Shown one piece after another: positions 34,796 to 44,689 of a stretch of DNA of 64,000 bases. Location of the stretch: positions 1 to 64,000 of the forward strand of contig CABSBF010000003.1 of NCBI GenBank assembly GCA_902475855.1, in the 5' to 3' direction. Below the pieces are notes generated by a model. The model saw nothing but the letters and a program-made list of their open reading frames with translations. It was not told where the DNA came from and did not search any database. Both the position numbers and the translations under genes were made by a program. This stretch comes from an uncultured Eubacteriales bacterium (GTDB lineage Bacteria; Bacillota; Clostridia; Oscillospirales; Oscillospiraceae). Position 1 is the stretch's first letter, and the number at the start of each line of letters is the position of its first letter.

Positions 34796-35755
34796 ATGAA
34801 CCGAAGCGATAAAACAAGTCCCTCCCTGCTGCGTCGGTGGGCAAAAATGAAGCGCTCACATCTGCGAGCCAATTGGCGCGAGGCAAAGAAAAATCGGGTA
34901 TACTACCTGTTTCTTCTTCCTTTTGGTATTGTATTTCTCCTGTTTTACATCGTACCTGTTATCATTTCTATCATACTGAGTTTTACCTATTATAATGTTT
35001 TTGAAGCTCCCGTTTTTCATGGCCTTCAAAACTATATCAATCTGTTTCTCTCGGATGATGTCAACCTGATTGCCATCAAAAATACCTTTATTATTGCAGC
35101 AATCACCGGACCGATCGGCTATCTGGCATCCTTTCTGTTTGCCTGGCTGATCAACGAACTGCCTCGTAAGCTGCGCTCTATCGCGGTTGTGATCTTTTAT
35201 GCGCCTGCAATCTCAGGGCAGGTCTATCTGATTTGGGGCATTATGTTCAGCGGCGATGCCTATGGCTATGTCAACGCCTTTTTGATGAATCTGGGATTGA
35301 TCGACGCACCGGTGCAGTGGCTGACCGATCCAAACTACATGATGCCGGTTTTGCTGCTTGTTATCTTGTGGATGAGCCTCGGCACAGGCTTTCTGGCCTT
35401 CATCGCAGGACTTCAGGGCTTGGATAAAAGCTTAATTGAAGCCGCTTATGTTGACGGTATTAAAAACCGCTGGCAAGAGCTGTGGTACGTGGTATTGCCG
35501 GGTATGAAGCCCATGCTGCTGTTCGGCGCGGTGATGTCTATCACACAGTCTTTCGGCGTTGCAGATGTAACCATGAATCTTGCCGGTTTCCCAAGTACGG
35601 ACTACGCAGCCAGAACCGTTGTTACACATTTGATTGACTACGGCTCCGTGCGTTTTGACATGGGCTATGCCTCCGCAATTGCTTCAGCCCTGTTCATCAC
35701 GATGATCCTGTGCGACAGGCTGGTGCGCGGCATCCTCAACCGGGTCGGAAAATAG
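34796..35755 (+). CDS. Sugar ABC transporter permease (MalF/LplB type), set 1
   Basis: 319 residues with six membrane helices. Binding-protein-dependent permease motif: LIEAAYVDGIKNRWQELWYVVLPGMKPM (the EAA loop, read across residues about 215-242). It forms the channel with the next gene for the substrate of the preceding binding protein. The ATPase is not encoded here; a shared MsmX-type ATPase elsewhere is likely. Confidence 0.93.
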   Translation: MNRSDKTSPSLLRRWAKMKRSHLRANWREAKKNRVYYLFLLPFGIVFLLFYIVPVIISIILSFTYYNVFEAPVFHGLQNYINLFLSDDVNLIAIKNTFIIAAITGPIGYLASFLFAWLINELPRKLRSIAVVIFYAPAISGQVYLIWGIMFSGDAYGYVNAFLMNLGLIDAPVQWLTDPNYMMPVLLLVILWMSLGTGFLAFIAGLQGLDKSLIEAAYVDGIKNRWQELWYVVLPGMKPMLLFGAVMSITQSFGVADVTMNLAGFPSTDYAARTVVTHLIDYGSVRFDMGYASAIASALFITMILCDRLVRGILNRVGK

Positions 35756-35771
35756 AGAAAGGAGCGCACAG

Positions 35772-36653
35772 ATGCAACGATCCCCAAAACCTCCCAAACT
35801 CCAGAAGCGTCACAAGCGGTTGGGGCGCTCTGCTGCCGGAAGCGGCGTACTTTATACGTTTCTGGCGCTCATGGGTGCGTTCATGGCTCTGCCGCTGATC
35901 TATGCAATCAGCAATGCCTTCAAGCCGCTGGATGAGCTGTTTGTTTTTCCGCCGAAGTTCTTCGTCCGTAATCCGACGTGGGATAATTTCAGTGATTTGT
36001 TTACAGTGATGGGAAAGTCCTGGGTTCCCTTCTCTCGGTACCTGTTCAATACGGTGTTCATCACCGCAGTCGGCACCATCGGATGTGTCATTTTTACCTC
36101 AATGGGTGCCTATGCACTGGCCAAGGGGCGCTTCCCCGGAAATAAAACCATCTTCAATATCGTAGTCGTTTCTTTGATGTTCTCTGGCTATGTCACAGCA
36201 ATCCCGAATTATCTCGTGCTTGCCAAGCTCGATTGGATCGACACATATTTTTCCGTGATCGTTCCGGCCTTCGGCATGCCGATGGGCCTGTTTCTGACAA
36301 AGCAGTATATGGAAAGCATTCCCGATTCGCTTCTGGAAGCTGCCCGCATCGACGGCGCAAGCGAACTGCGTATTTTCTGGAAGCTTGTCATGCCCATTTC
36401 GCGCCCGGCATGGGTAACCGTTGTGATCTTTTCTGTTCAGTCGCTCTGGAATTCCAAGGCGTCCACTCTGATTTATTCTGAAGATCTGAAGACGCTTCCC
36501 TACGCTTTGCAGCAGATCCTCAACGGCGGCATCGCGCGCACAGGTGTAGGCTCTGCCGTCACGGTCATCATGATGATTGTGCCGATCGTGACCTTCATTG
36601 TCGCGCAGCGTCAAGTTATGGAAACCATGGCCAGCTCCGGCCTGAAAGATTGA
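35772..36653 (+). CDS. Sugar ABC transporter permease (MalG/YtcP type), set 1
   Basis: 293 residues, six membrane helices. The EAA loop reads LLEAARIDGASELRIFWKLV then MPISRPAW. VVSLMFSGYVTAIPNYLVLA is the usual middle helix. Second half of the first import channel. GAAAGGAGCGC ribosome site; followed 9 bases later by the propeller protein gene. Confidence 0.93.
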   Translation: MQRSPKPPKLQKRHKRLGRSAAGSGVLYTFLALMGAFMALPLIYAISNAFKPLDELFVFPPKFFVRNPTWDNFSDLFTVMGKSWVPFSRYLFNTVFITAVGTIGCVIFTSMGAYALAKGRFPGNKTIFNIVVVSLMFSGYVTAIPNYLVLAKLDWIDTYFSVIVPAFGMPMGLFLTKQYMESIPDSLLEAARIDGASELRIFWKLVMPISRPAWVTVVIFSVQSLWNSKASTLIYSEDLKTLPYALQQILNGGIARTGVGSAVTVIMMIVPIVTFIVAQRQVMETMASSGLKD

Positions 36654-36662
36654 GGTGGGTAC

Positions 36663-38111
36663 ATGAAACGATTGATTCGGGTGCTCACCGCACTGCTCCT
36701 GCTTTCCTGTCTTCTTGCTCTTCCTGCGGCTGCGCTTGGCGAGGAGCAGAGTTATTCCTTCAGCTACGATCTGGAAAGCAATCCCATGCCCGGCCCCGCT
36801 CCCTTTGAAACACGATATCGCGTAGACCCCGCTGAGTTCGGCGCAGGAAAGCTGAAAAATGCCGGTGGCCTTTATGTCCGCGGTGACCTTGCCTACATCT
36901 GTGATACCGGCAACAGCCGCATTCTCGTTCTGCATCTGGGCAATCACGGTGCGCAGCTTGAGCGCGAGATCAAGTCCGGAGATGGTTGGAGCCTCTCTGC
37001 GCCGGAAGATGTTTTCGTAGATGAGAGCGGTAATTTCTTCATCTGTGACACCGGCAACGGCCGGGTCCTCTGCCTTGATGCCGCACTGCGCTTGCGGATG
37101 TCTATCGGCAAGCCGGACAGCGCATTGTTCGATCAGTCAGCGGACTTCAAGCCCGAAAAGGCTGTTTGTGCCGCCGGAGGCCGCATCTATGTTCAGGCAA
37201 TGGGTGTAAACCGCGGTCTCATTGAGTTTTCCGCAGACGGTGAATTTCAGGGCTACATGGGAGCCTCTCCTGTCCGTTTTGACTGGACCGACTATATCTG
37301 GAAAATTCTTTCGACCGATGCGCAGAAGCAGCAGATGGAATCATTCGTCCCGACGGAATACAATAATATTTCCGTTGATCCCGAGGGCTTCCTGTTTGTT
37401 ACAAACTCTGTTTTTTCCATACATGATCTTCTCAGCGGCGCTGCGCAGCCTGTACGCCGTCTGAATTTGAAGGGTTCAAATATCCTCAACTGTGATTTAC
37501 AGGGCATGGAGAACTGGAACGAGAGCGGCCCAAGCCGGTTTATTGATGTTGCCGTTCCGGAAAACAAAATCATTTACCTGCTTGACAGCCGTTATTGCCG
37601 TATCTTCGCCTACGACTCCATGGGCAACATGCTCTATGCTTTCGGCGGTTATGGCAACCGCACCGGCTGGTTCCAGAATCCGACCGCGTTGGAAAGCTGG
37701 GGAGAAGATCTTCTGGTGCTGGACGCCACAAGCGGATATTTGACCGTTCTGACTCCCACACGCTATGGCCGTCTGGTCACAGATGCTATCTGCTGCTATG
37801 ATTCCGGCCGTTATGAAGAATCCTATGCCGCATGGCAGGAGGTTCTGCGTCTCAATGGCAACTGCTATCTGGCCTATGACGGCATCGGCAAGATCAAACT
37901 CCGCAACGGTGACTACGAAGGTGCGCTTGCGGATCTGAAGTATGCCAAGGATAGATACTATTATTCCAAAGCCTATCAGCTCTATCGTAAGCAATGGCTG
38001 GAAGATCATCTTTTGTGGATCGTGCTCGTTATTCTGAGCATTGTTGTTATCCGGGTCGTTTATAAATGGCTGCGCAAACAAAAGGAGGCGCTGGAAGAAT
38101 ATGAAAGCTAA
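36663..38111 (+). CDS. Secreted NHL-type beta-propeller with TPR and C-terminal membrane anchor
   Basis: 482 residues. A signal peptide (LLLLSCLLALPAAALG) leads to about six NHL-like blades: GDLAYICDTGNSRILVLH, SGNFFICDTGNGRVLCLD and ENKIIYLLDSRYCRIFAYDS are typical. A TPR-like pair follows (DSGRYEESYAAWQEVLRLNG, NGDYEGALADLKYAK), then a C-terminal helix (LLWIVLVILSIVVIRVVYKW) with a basic tail. It probably displays the propeller outside the membrane as a carbohydrate- or protein-binding platform for the transporter (inference). Overlaps the Yip1 gene by 11 bases. Confidence 0.8.
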   Translation: MKRLIRVLTALLLLSCLLALPAAALGEEQSYSFSYDLESNPMPGPAPFETRYRVDPAEFGAGKLKNAGGLYVRGDLAYICDTGNSRILVLHLGNHGAQLEREIKSGDGWSLSAPEDVFVDESGNFFICDTGNGRVLCLDAALRLRMSIGKPDSALFDQSADFKPEKAVCAAGGRIYVQAMGVNRGLIEFSADGEFQGYMGASPVRFDWTDYIWKILSTDAQKQQMESFVPTEYNNISVDPEGFLFVTNSVFSIHDLLSGAAQPVRRLNLKGSNILNCDLQGMENWNESGPSRFIDVAVPENKIIYLLDSRYCRIFAYDSMGNMLYAFGGYGNRTGWFQNPTALESWGEDLLVLDATSGYLTVLTPTRYGRLVTDAICCYDSGRYEESYAAWQEVLRLNGNCYLAYDGIGKIKLRNGDYEGALADLKYAKDRYYYSKAYQLYRKQWLEDHLLWIVLVILSIVVIRVVYKWLRKQKEALEEYES

Positions 38112-38781
38112 ATTACTCCTTCAGCGTCTGCCAATCTCTAAGCGCAAATGGTGGAAGCAGTATGCAGGCAGCCTTCGTTATGGTCTGTACGTCATTGTGC
38201 ATCCTTTCGACGGTTTTTGGGATCTCAAACATGAAAAACGCGGCAGCATGGCCGCAGCAAACACCTTTGTACTGCTGGCGCTCTTAACGCAGGTCTGGAG
38301 CAAGATGTATTCCAACTGGTTATTTGTAGATGTCGACTTGCAGCGTTTTAATGTCTGGCTGGAATGCGGGACTTTTCTTGTTCCGCTTCTGATCTTCTGC
38401 GTCGCAAACTGGTGCCTGACAACGCTCTTTGACGGCAAGGGAACTCTGCGCGATGTCTATATACTTACTGCCTATGCGCTGATCCCTTTTATCCTTCTGC
38501 GGCTGCCAATGACTTTTGTCAGCAACATTCTTCTCAAGGATGAGCAGATGTTATTTACTTTCTTCAACTCACTTGGGTTTCTATGGAGTGCAGTCCTCCT
38601 GATCTGCGGTCAGATGATGGTCCATGATTACAGCTTGTCAAAAACACTTCTATTTACGGCTGCAACAATTGTGGGCATGGCAGTAATCATCACGTTGTGC
38701 CTGATGATCTTCAGCATGGTCAGCGAAGCGATCGGATACTTTTCCTCTCTCTACCGCGAGCTTCGCTTTCAATTCTATTAG
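38101..38781 (+). CDS. Yip1-domain membrane protein
   Basis: 226 residues, five or so membrane helices with the Yip1-family beginning YGLYVIVHPFDGFWDLKHEK and later YILTAYALIPFILLRLP. Families of this type recur next to sugar importers and DUF5696 genes in Bacillota, but their role is unknown. The ATG is inside the end of the propeller gene with GGAGG 13 bases upstream. Confidence 0.85.
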   Translation: MKAKLLLQRLPISKRKWWKQYAGSLRYGLYVIVHPFDGFWDLKHEKRGSMAAANTFVLLALLTQVWSKMYSNWLFVDVDLQRFNVWLECGTFLVPLLIFCVANWCLTTLFDGKGTLRDVYILTAYALIPFILLRLPMTFVSNILLKDEQMLFTFFNSLGFLWSAVLLICGQMMVHDYSLSKTLLFTAATIVGMAVIITLCLMIFSMVSEAIGYFSSLYRELRFQFY

Positions 38782-38792
38782 GGAGGGAGAAA

Positions 38793-41330
38793 ATGAAACG
38801 AATTCTCAGTCTCCTTTTGGGATCGGCGGTATTGGTTGGCTTGCTGGCCGGCTGTACGCAAAGCACCGACCGTTTCCGCGCCGCCTACTACTCAGCCGAG
38901 GGCAATCAGGCAGAGTACATTCTGGAAAATGATACGCTTCGCTTCTCTCTCGACGGCCGCACAAGCTACTTCACTCTGACGGATAAGCGTTCCGGGCGCC
39001 GCTGGACTTCTGTCCCTGAGAATGCAGCAGAAGATTCGACCGCCTACGTCACAACCAGGAATGCACTGCAATCTACGCTCGTTTTGACCTACAGCGACCG
39101 AAAAGGCAATGATACGCTCTATGATAACTACACCTACAGCATCGCGGAGGGTGGCTTTCAGGTGCGGCTTGAGGAGGGGGCCGTCTTTGTGGACTATACA
39201 ATCGGCACGCAGGAGCGAGTTTACTGCATCCCCCAGGTCATCTCCGATACGCGGATGGATGCCTTTCTCGCCGCAATGGAGCCCTCTCAGCAAAGTCTTG
39301 TGAAAAAAAGCTATCTGCACTACGATTTGAATTCCATGAGCCAGAGCAAGCGCGACAAACTGCTTCCCCTGCTGCCACAACTTGCGCAAGGGCCATTATA
39401 TGCACTTCCCAGTGTAACGGGCGGCAGCGTTCAAAGCTATCAGCTTGCACAGCTTGAAGAAATATTCTCCACCGTCGGCTACGATGAAAGCGAGCGAGTG
39501 CAGGATCTTCCTGCCGGATCGGAAGAGGAAAGTGCAGCGCTTCAGTATAATGTTACACTTTGCTATTCTCTTGCGTCCGATGCTTTGCGCGTGCAGGTTC
39601 CGGCCGATCAAATTGGCTACCCTGCCGACCATCCGATCAAAACGCTTCAGGTTCTTCCCTACTTCTGCGCCGCTTCAACGGACAGTGAAGGTTGGCTGCT
39701 TGTCCCGGATGGCGGCGGCGCGCAGATCTGCTTCAACAACAGGAAGACGCTCCAAACGCCCTACTACTCCGACCTCTATGGCTGGGATGAGGCGCTCAGC
39801 CGCGAAAGCAGGACGCAGGAAACCAAGAGTCTTTTCCCTGTTTTTGGTATTGTCAAGGACGGCGGCTATCTTATGGCCGTCGGACGCAGCGGCAGCGCGG
39901 AACTCTCCGTGGAAGCGGATGTCAGCGGTAAGGCCAGCGCCTTCAACTATGTGCATCCGGTTTACCGCATCGTCCATGGTGAGGCGACCTCCATTTCCGA
40001 AAAAAGCAAAGACTCTCTTTGGGTCTATCAGGCCTCGCATCCGGAGCAGACCATTACATTGGATTATATCTGCGGCAACAGCGATTCCTATGTACAGATG
40101 GCGCAGCGTTACCGCGAATGTCTGCTTGAAGACGCGCCGGAGCTGCACCTCACCGGCGAAAGTGCCGTGCCTCTGGTTCTGGATTTTATCGGCGTCGTCG
40201 ATCTGACGCGTGCAAGCTTCGGTGTTCCATCGCAACATACGCTGACCGGCACGGACTATGCAGAAGCGGCGGATGCCATTCGTTCGCTGCCGGAAGATGT
40301 CAATCTGCGGGTGCGTTACAGCGGCATCCTCAACGGCGGTATGAAGCAGACGGCTCTGCTCAAGGCAAAAACAGAAAACGGCCTTGGAACCAAGGCGCAA
40401 AAGCAGGCTCTTCTGGATGCCGTTTCGGAAAAAAACGGGCAGCTCTATCTTGCCGGTTATGTGCAGCAGGTGCTCGACGAAGCTCCGTTTGACGGCTTTT
40501 CCAAAAATGCCGACGCCGTCCGTAACACCGTCAATGAGGTCGTTGAGCAACGCGTTTTCTTGCAGGATACTCAAAGCGTACCGGTAAGCGCAGATCCCAT
40601 TTACCTGCTCAGGCAGGAACGTTCCGACCTCGCGGTGGAAGCTCTGCAAAGCGCCGCACAGACCTGGAACGCAGGCGGAATTGCCCTTGCCGACTATGGC
40701 AATCTGCTCTATTCCGACTTCAGCCGTAAAGGCGGTCTCAGCCGCGACGGTGCATTGCTGGCACAGCGCGAAACTCTGCGTCAGCTTCGTGCGCGGGGCG
40801 TAAAGGTCCTGCTCTCCGGTGCAAACGACTATGCCCTTGCCGGCGCCGACTGCGTAACGGACATGGATCTGTTCGGTGGAGAATACGATATTCTCGATGC
40901 ACATATTCCGTTCTATCAAATTGCACTGCACGGCTATGTTCCCTATACTGCAAGTGCGCTGAACCTTGCCGAAGACTATGGCACCGTCCTGCTGCGCAGC
41001 GTCGAATACGGCGCAGGGCTCTCCTATCGTTTCCTGGAAATGGAATATTCCGATCTGAAAAACAGTGCTTACACCTATGATTATCGGCTTTTCAGTACGC
41101 ACTTTTCCGATTGGCGTGATGAACTGCTCTCACTGTATGCAAGGCTGAACCGCGAGCTTGGGCACACATTCAGCCTGACAATCACAGACCATGCCGTGCT
41201 TTCGGAGTCACTCACACGCACGACCTATTCCGATGGCACGACAGTCTATGTCAACTATGGCCGCGAGGATGCGCACGCAGGCTCTCTGGTCATTCCTGCC
41301 CGAGACTGGCTTGTAGAGGGAGGTAGCTAA
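38793..41330 (+). CDS. DUF5696-like lipoprotein, possible TIM-barrel carbohydrate-active protein
   Basis: 845 residues. The lipobox LLAGCTQ gives a lipid anchor at about Cys21. The N-terminal half is a beta-sandwich like that of glycoside hydrolase accessory domains (YFTLTDKRSGRRWTSVPENA, QSTLVLTYSDRKGNDTLYDN). The C-terminal half looks like an (alpha/beta)8 barrel (PLVLDFIGVVDLTR, NLRVRYSGILNGGMKQ, YLAGYVQQVLDEAPFDGFSK). The order matches DUF5696 proteins as I remember them. No function is established for the family; catalysis on an oligosaccharide is inference from fold and context. GGGAGG ribosome site. Confidence 0.72.
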   Translation: MKRILSLLLGSAVLVGLLAGCTQSTDRFRAAYYSAEGNQAEYILENDTLRFSLDGRTSYFTLTDKRSGRRWTSVPENAAEDSTAYVTTRNALQSTLVLTYSDRKGNDTLYDNYTYSIAEGGFQVRLEEGAVFVDYTIGTQERVYCIPQVISDTRMDAFLAAMEPSQQSLVKKSYLHYDLNSMSQSKRDKLLPLLPQLAQGPLYALPSVTGGSVQSYQLAQLEEIFSTVGYDESERVQDLPAGSEEESAALQYNVTLCYSLASDALRVQVPADQIGYPADHPIKTLQVLPYFCAASTDSEGWLLVPDGGGAQICFNNRKTLQTPYYSDLYGWDEALSRESRTQETKSLFPVFGIVKDGGYLMAVGRSGSAELSVEADVSGKASAFNYVHPVYRIVHGEATSISEKSKDSLWVYQASHPEQTITLDYICGNSDSYVQMAQRYRECLLEDAPELHLTGESAVPLVLDFIGVVDLTRASFGVPSQHTLTGTDYAEAADAIRSLPEDVNLRVRYSGILNGGMKQTALLKAKTENGLGTKAQKQALLDAVSEKNGQLYLAGYVQQVLDEAPFDGFSKNADAVRNTVNEVVEQRVFLQDTQSVPVSADPIYLLRQERSDLAVEALQSAAQTWNAGGIALADYGNLLYSDFSRKGGLSRDGALLAQRETLRQLRARGVKVLLSGANDYALAGADCVTDMDLFGGEYDILDAHIPFYQIALHGYVPYTASALNLAEDYGTVLLRSVEYGAGLSYRFLEMEYSDLKNSAYTYDYRLFSTHFSDWRDELLSLYARLNRELGHTFSLTITDHAVLSESLTRTTYSDGTTVYVNYGREDAHAGSLVIPARDWLVEGGS

Positions 41331-41333
41331 TAC

Positions 41334-42242
41334 ATGAAGAAAGTGTCCCGGCGTCGTCTTACTATGAAGGCAAGGCGTGCAATCACCGGCTATCTCTTTA
41401 TTCTCCCTTTTCTGATCGGTTTTGCCTTCTTTGTGGCAGGTCCTCTCATAACCTCCCTGCGCATGAGCTTCTCCACCGTCTCGCTTGACAGCACCGCCGG
41501 CTTCACACTGCAAAACATCGGATTTGAAAACTATATCCGTGCGCTGACGATTGATAAGGATTTTAACCGTCTGCTCTGGGAGAGCGTCAGATCCTTGCTG
41601 ATTGACGTACCAAGTATCATTCTGTTCAGTCTTGTCATTGCAGTGCTGCTGAACCGCAAATTCCCCGGGCGGGGTGCGATGCGTGCAATCTTCTTCATGC
41701 CGGTCATTCTTGCCTCCGGTGTTGTGCTGGGCATGGAAAAATCCAATATTCTCCTTACCGGCGTGCAAGAACTGCAAAAGACCGCCAGTGACACCACAAT
41801 AACGACTGCCCTGCAAAAGCTGTTGCTTGGTGCAATGGGACAAAATGCTTTCGTCGATGTCATTTTGACCATCATTGATCACCTGTATGAAATTGTGATT
41901 TCCTCCAGCATCCAAACCGTTATTTTTCTCTCCGCCTTGCAGACGATCAATCCCTCAATCTATGAAGCGGCAGAGATGGAAGGGTGCAGTTCGTGGGAAT
42001 GCTTTTGGAAAATCACGCTTCCGATGGTCAGCCCCATGATTCTCGTCAACTGGATCTATACGATCATTGACCGGTTCGTTCGCGCAGATAACCAGCTCAT
42101 GCAGAAAATCCTTGACACAATGAACCTCAACCTGGATTACGGCTTTGGTTCCGCAATGGGCTGGATCTACTGTGTCGCAATGCTTGCGATGATTGGCCTG
42201 TCTGTTTTGATTCTCTCCAGGATGGTGTACTATTATGACTAA
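41334..42242 (+). CDS. Sugar ABC transporter permease (MalF/LplB type), set 2
   Basis: 302 residues, six membrane helices (AITGYLFILPFLIGFAFFVA first). The EAA loop is SIYEAAEMEGCSSWECFWKI then TLPMVSPM. With the next gene it makes a second, separate import channel, distant in sequence from set 1. The stop overlaps the next start by 8 bases. Confidence 0.93.
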   Translation: MKKVSRRRLTMKARRAITGYLFILPFLIGFAFFVAGPLITSLRMSFSTVSLDSTAGFTLQNIGFENYIRALTIDKDFNRLLWESVRSLLIDVPSIILFSLVIAVLLNRKFPGRGAMRAIFFMPVILASGVVLGMEKSNILLTGVQELQKTASDTTITTALQKLLLGAMGQNAFVDVILTIIDHLYEIVISSSIQTVIFLSALQTINPSIYEAAEMEGCSSWECFWKITLPMVSPMILVNWIYTIIDRFVRADNQLMQKILDTMNLNLDYGFGSAMGWIYCVAMLAMIGLSVLILSRMVYYYD

Positions 42243-43194
42243 GAGAAAACCCCATCGTCCACTGACGGCACAGGCGATAAAGGTACGTTTGCAGAAGTTT
42301 GCCGCCAACCTTGTCCTGACCATTCTGCTGCTGGGGTTGTGCTTCTTGATTCTACAGCCGCTCTTCAATAAGATCGCCGTCAGCTTCATGTCTGAGCAAG
42401 ATCTCTATGACAGCACCGTCGTCACCATCCCCCGCCACTTCACATTGGACAATTACCGTGTCGCACTCAAACTGATGGACTACAGCCGCTCCTTCGTCAG
42501 CACCTTTGTATTAGCCGTGGCCGTAGCTGTTCTGCAAGTGGTATCCTGCCTGCTTGTGGGATACGGCTTTGCACGCTATGACTTTCCTCTGAAAAAGTTT
42601 TGGTTCTTTATGGTCATTCTGATCATTGTCGTACCGAGTCAGACCTATATCTCCGCGTTGATGCTGAATTTCCGCTACTTCGACCTTTTCGGTATTTTCA
42701 AAGCGCTCACCGGAAAGACCATCAATCTCACCGGCACCGTAGCGCCGGTTCTGCTGATGGCCTCGACCTGCACCGGTCTCAAATGCGGACTGTATGTCTA
42801 TCTGTTCCGTCAGTATTTCCGTAATGTCCCCAAGGACATTGAGGAAGCCGCTTATCTCGACGGCTGCGGCACACTGCGCACACTCTTTAACATCATGCTG
42901 CCGGACGCCATGCCGCTCGCGACCTCCTGCTTCCTGTTTTCCTTTGTCTGGCAATGGACGGACAACTACTTCAGCACGCTGCTGACCAAGTCCACACACC
43001 TGCTGCCGGCACGCCTGAACGCACTGGCTTCCAATCTGATTTCATATCTGGCTCCCGCCCGTCCGTCAGCGACCTATTCCGCCGCACTGAATGCGACCGG
43101 AACTTTGCTTCTTCTGGTTCCGGTGCTTGTGCTGTATCTGTTTGCGCAAAAGCGCTTTGTCCAGTCGCTTACGGCTGGCGGAATCAAAATGTGA
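42235..43194 (+). CDS. Sugar ABC transporter permease (MalG/YtcP type), set 2
   Basis: 319 residues, six membrane helices. The EAA loop is DIEEAAYLDGCGTLRTLFNI then MLPDAMP. Partner of the preceding permease; its binding protein follows 53 bases downstream. No ATPase gene in the island. Confidence 0.93.
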   Translation: MTKRKPHRPLTAQAIKVRLQKFAANLVLTILLLGLCFLILQPLFNKIAVSFMSEQDLYDSTVVTIPRHFTLDNYRVALKLMDYSRSFVSTFVLAVAVAVLQVVSCLLVGYGFARYDFPLKKFWFFMVILIIVVPSQTYISALMLNFRYFDLFGIFKALTGKTINLTGTVAPVLLMASTCTGLKCGLYVYLFRQYFRNVPKDIEEAAYLDGCGTLRTLFNIMLPDAMPLATSCFLFSFVWQWTDNYFSTLLTKSTHLLPARLNALASNLISYLAPARPSATYSAALNATGTLLLLVPVLVLYLFAQKRFVQSLTAGGIKM

Positions 43195-43247
43195 TTATGG
43201 CCGCCTCAGGCTGTAACAAATAGAATTGAAAGGAAGAGAAACATAAT

Positions 43248-44687
43248 ATGAAACGTAGCTACAAGCGTCTCCTCATGCTGCTTTTAGCAGCCGCCATGAT
43301 TTTCTCGCTTGCTGCCTGCGGCAGCCACCCCTCGTCTCAGGGCTCTGAGGGAGATCCCTCCCAATCTGCCCCGAACACGACGGAACCGTCACAGGAAGCA
43401 CTTCCCGATCTGGACGGCTTCCGCTTCATTCTCGGCAACTGGTGGTCCGCAGCCGAGTACGAGGAGGAAGAACCTGCCACGGCATGGGATCAGATGGTCG
43501 CAGACTATCATCACGATCTTGAAGCAAAAATGAATTTCACCTTCAGTGAGATCGGTCTTCAGAACATGGGCAATTATAATGAGGTTCTGGTAAACGGTTT
43601 CCTGGCCAATAACCCCAACTGCACCGCTTTCTATGGCAATCCTGATAACGGTGCTCTGGTTTCCATGGCTGCGCAGGGGCTTCTGTACGACCTGTCCTCT
43701 CTGAAAAACCTTGATCTGAGCGACGACACGCTCTGGAACCAGCAGATCATCGATTATTACACCATCAACGGCAAGGTCTATGCTGCAAGAGCCTCCACAA
43801 CTGATGAACCCCGTCTTGGCGTTCTTTTCAACAAACGGCTTTTTGAAGAGGCCGGCTTGAATCCCGAACTGCCCTATGATCTGCAAAAAAATGGTCAGTG
43901 GGACTGGGAGCATTTTGAAGAGCTGTGTCAGAAGCTCACTCGCGACACCAATAATGACGGTGTAACAGATCTCTATGCTTTTGGCGGCAACGACGGTGAA
44001 GTGATGATGATGGGCATCTATTCAAACGGTGCCATGTTTGTCGGCCGTGACGAATCCGGTAAATTCGTTGACGGCACGCTGAATCCCAACTTTGAAGCCG
44101 GTCTGTCCTGGGCGGTTAAGCTGATTGAAAAAGGCTATGTCCGCGAATTCGGCGCCGGCGAGGCCTGGGATAAAGCTTACACAGATTTTGCCAACGGTCA
44201 GACTGCGATGCTTGTTTCCCAGACCTGGGTCATCAGCAGCTATCTCAGCGGCATGACTGACGATTTTGGCTATGTCATGCTCCCCGCAGGGCCCAACGGT
44301 GCCAACTGCACCAATATGTATCCGACGCCGCTCTGCATTCCTGCCTGTCTGTCTGAGGAAGACGCGGAAAAGACCGCAGCAGTCATTTCCCAGTGGTTTG
44401 AACCTGCACGCAAGATCGAAGGTGCAGACGCAATGAATGTCACCTTCCGTGATACCTACTATAAGCAGTTCCGCGATGCACGCGCCGTGGATGAAACCGT
44501 AACTTCTATGGTCACAGATCCCAAGTGTGCCGTCTATGACAGCTACTACCTCATCCCCAACTACGATTATGGCTCCTATCTCTGGGAGGTCGCTGCTCGC
44601 ACTGCAACGCCCGCCGAAAAGATTGAAGCGCTTCGTCCGATGAATCAGGCTGCTATTGATGCCGCCAACGCCCTGTTTGGTAACTGA
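43248..44687 (+). CDS. Extracellular sugar-binding lipoprotein, set 2
   Basis: 479 residues. Signal peptide with lipobox SLAACGS (Cys at about residue 24), a Ser/Pro/Glu linker, then a family 1 solute-binding fold: GVLFNKRLFEEAGLNPELPY, WDWEHFEELCQKLTRDTNND, AWDKAYTDFANGQTAMLVSQ. Normal family size, unlike the oversized binding protein of set 1. Substrate unknown but presumably related to the enzymes of the second operon. Confidence 0.93.
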   Translation: MKRSYKRLLMLLLAAAMIFSLAACGSHPSSQGSEGDPSQSAPNTTEPSQEALPDLDGFRFILGNWWSAAEYEEEEPATAWDQMVADYHHDLEAKMNFTFSEIGLQNMGNYNEVLVNGFLANNPNCTAFYGNPDNGALVSMAAQGLLYDLSSLKNLDLSDDTLWNQQIIDYYTINGKVYAARASTTDEPRLGVLFNKRLFEEAGLNPELPYDLQKNGQWDWEHFEELCQKLTRDTNNDGVTDLYAFGGNDGEVMMMGIYSNGAMFVGRDESGKFVDGTLNPNFEAGLSWAVKLIEKGYVREFGAGEAWDKAYTDFANGQTAMLVSQTWVISSYLSGMTDDFGYVMLPAGPNGANCTNMYPTPLCIPACLSEEDAEKTAAVISQWFEPARKIEGADAMNVTFRDTYYKQFRDARAVDETVTSMVTDPKCAVYDSYYLIPNYDYGSYLWEVAARTATPAEKIEALRPMNQAAIDAANALFGN

Positions 44688-44689
44688 GT

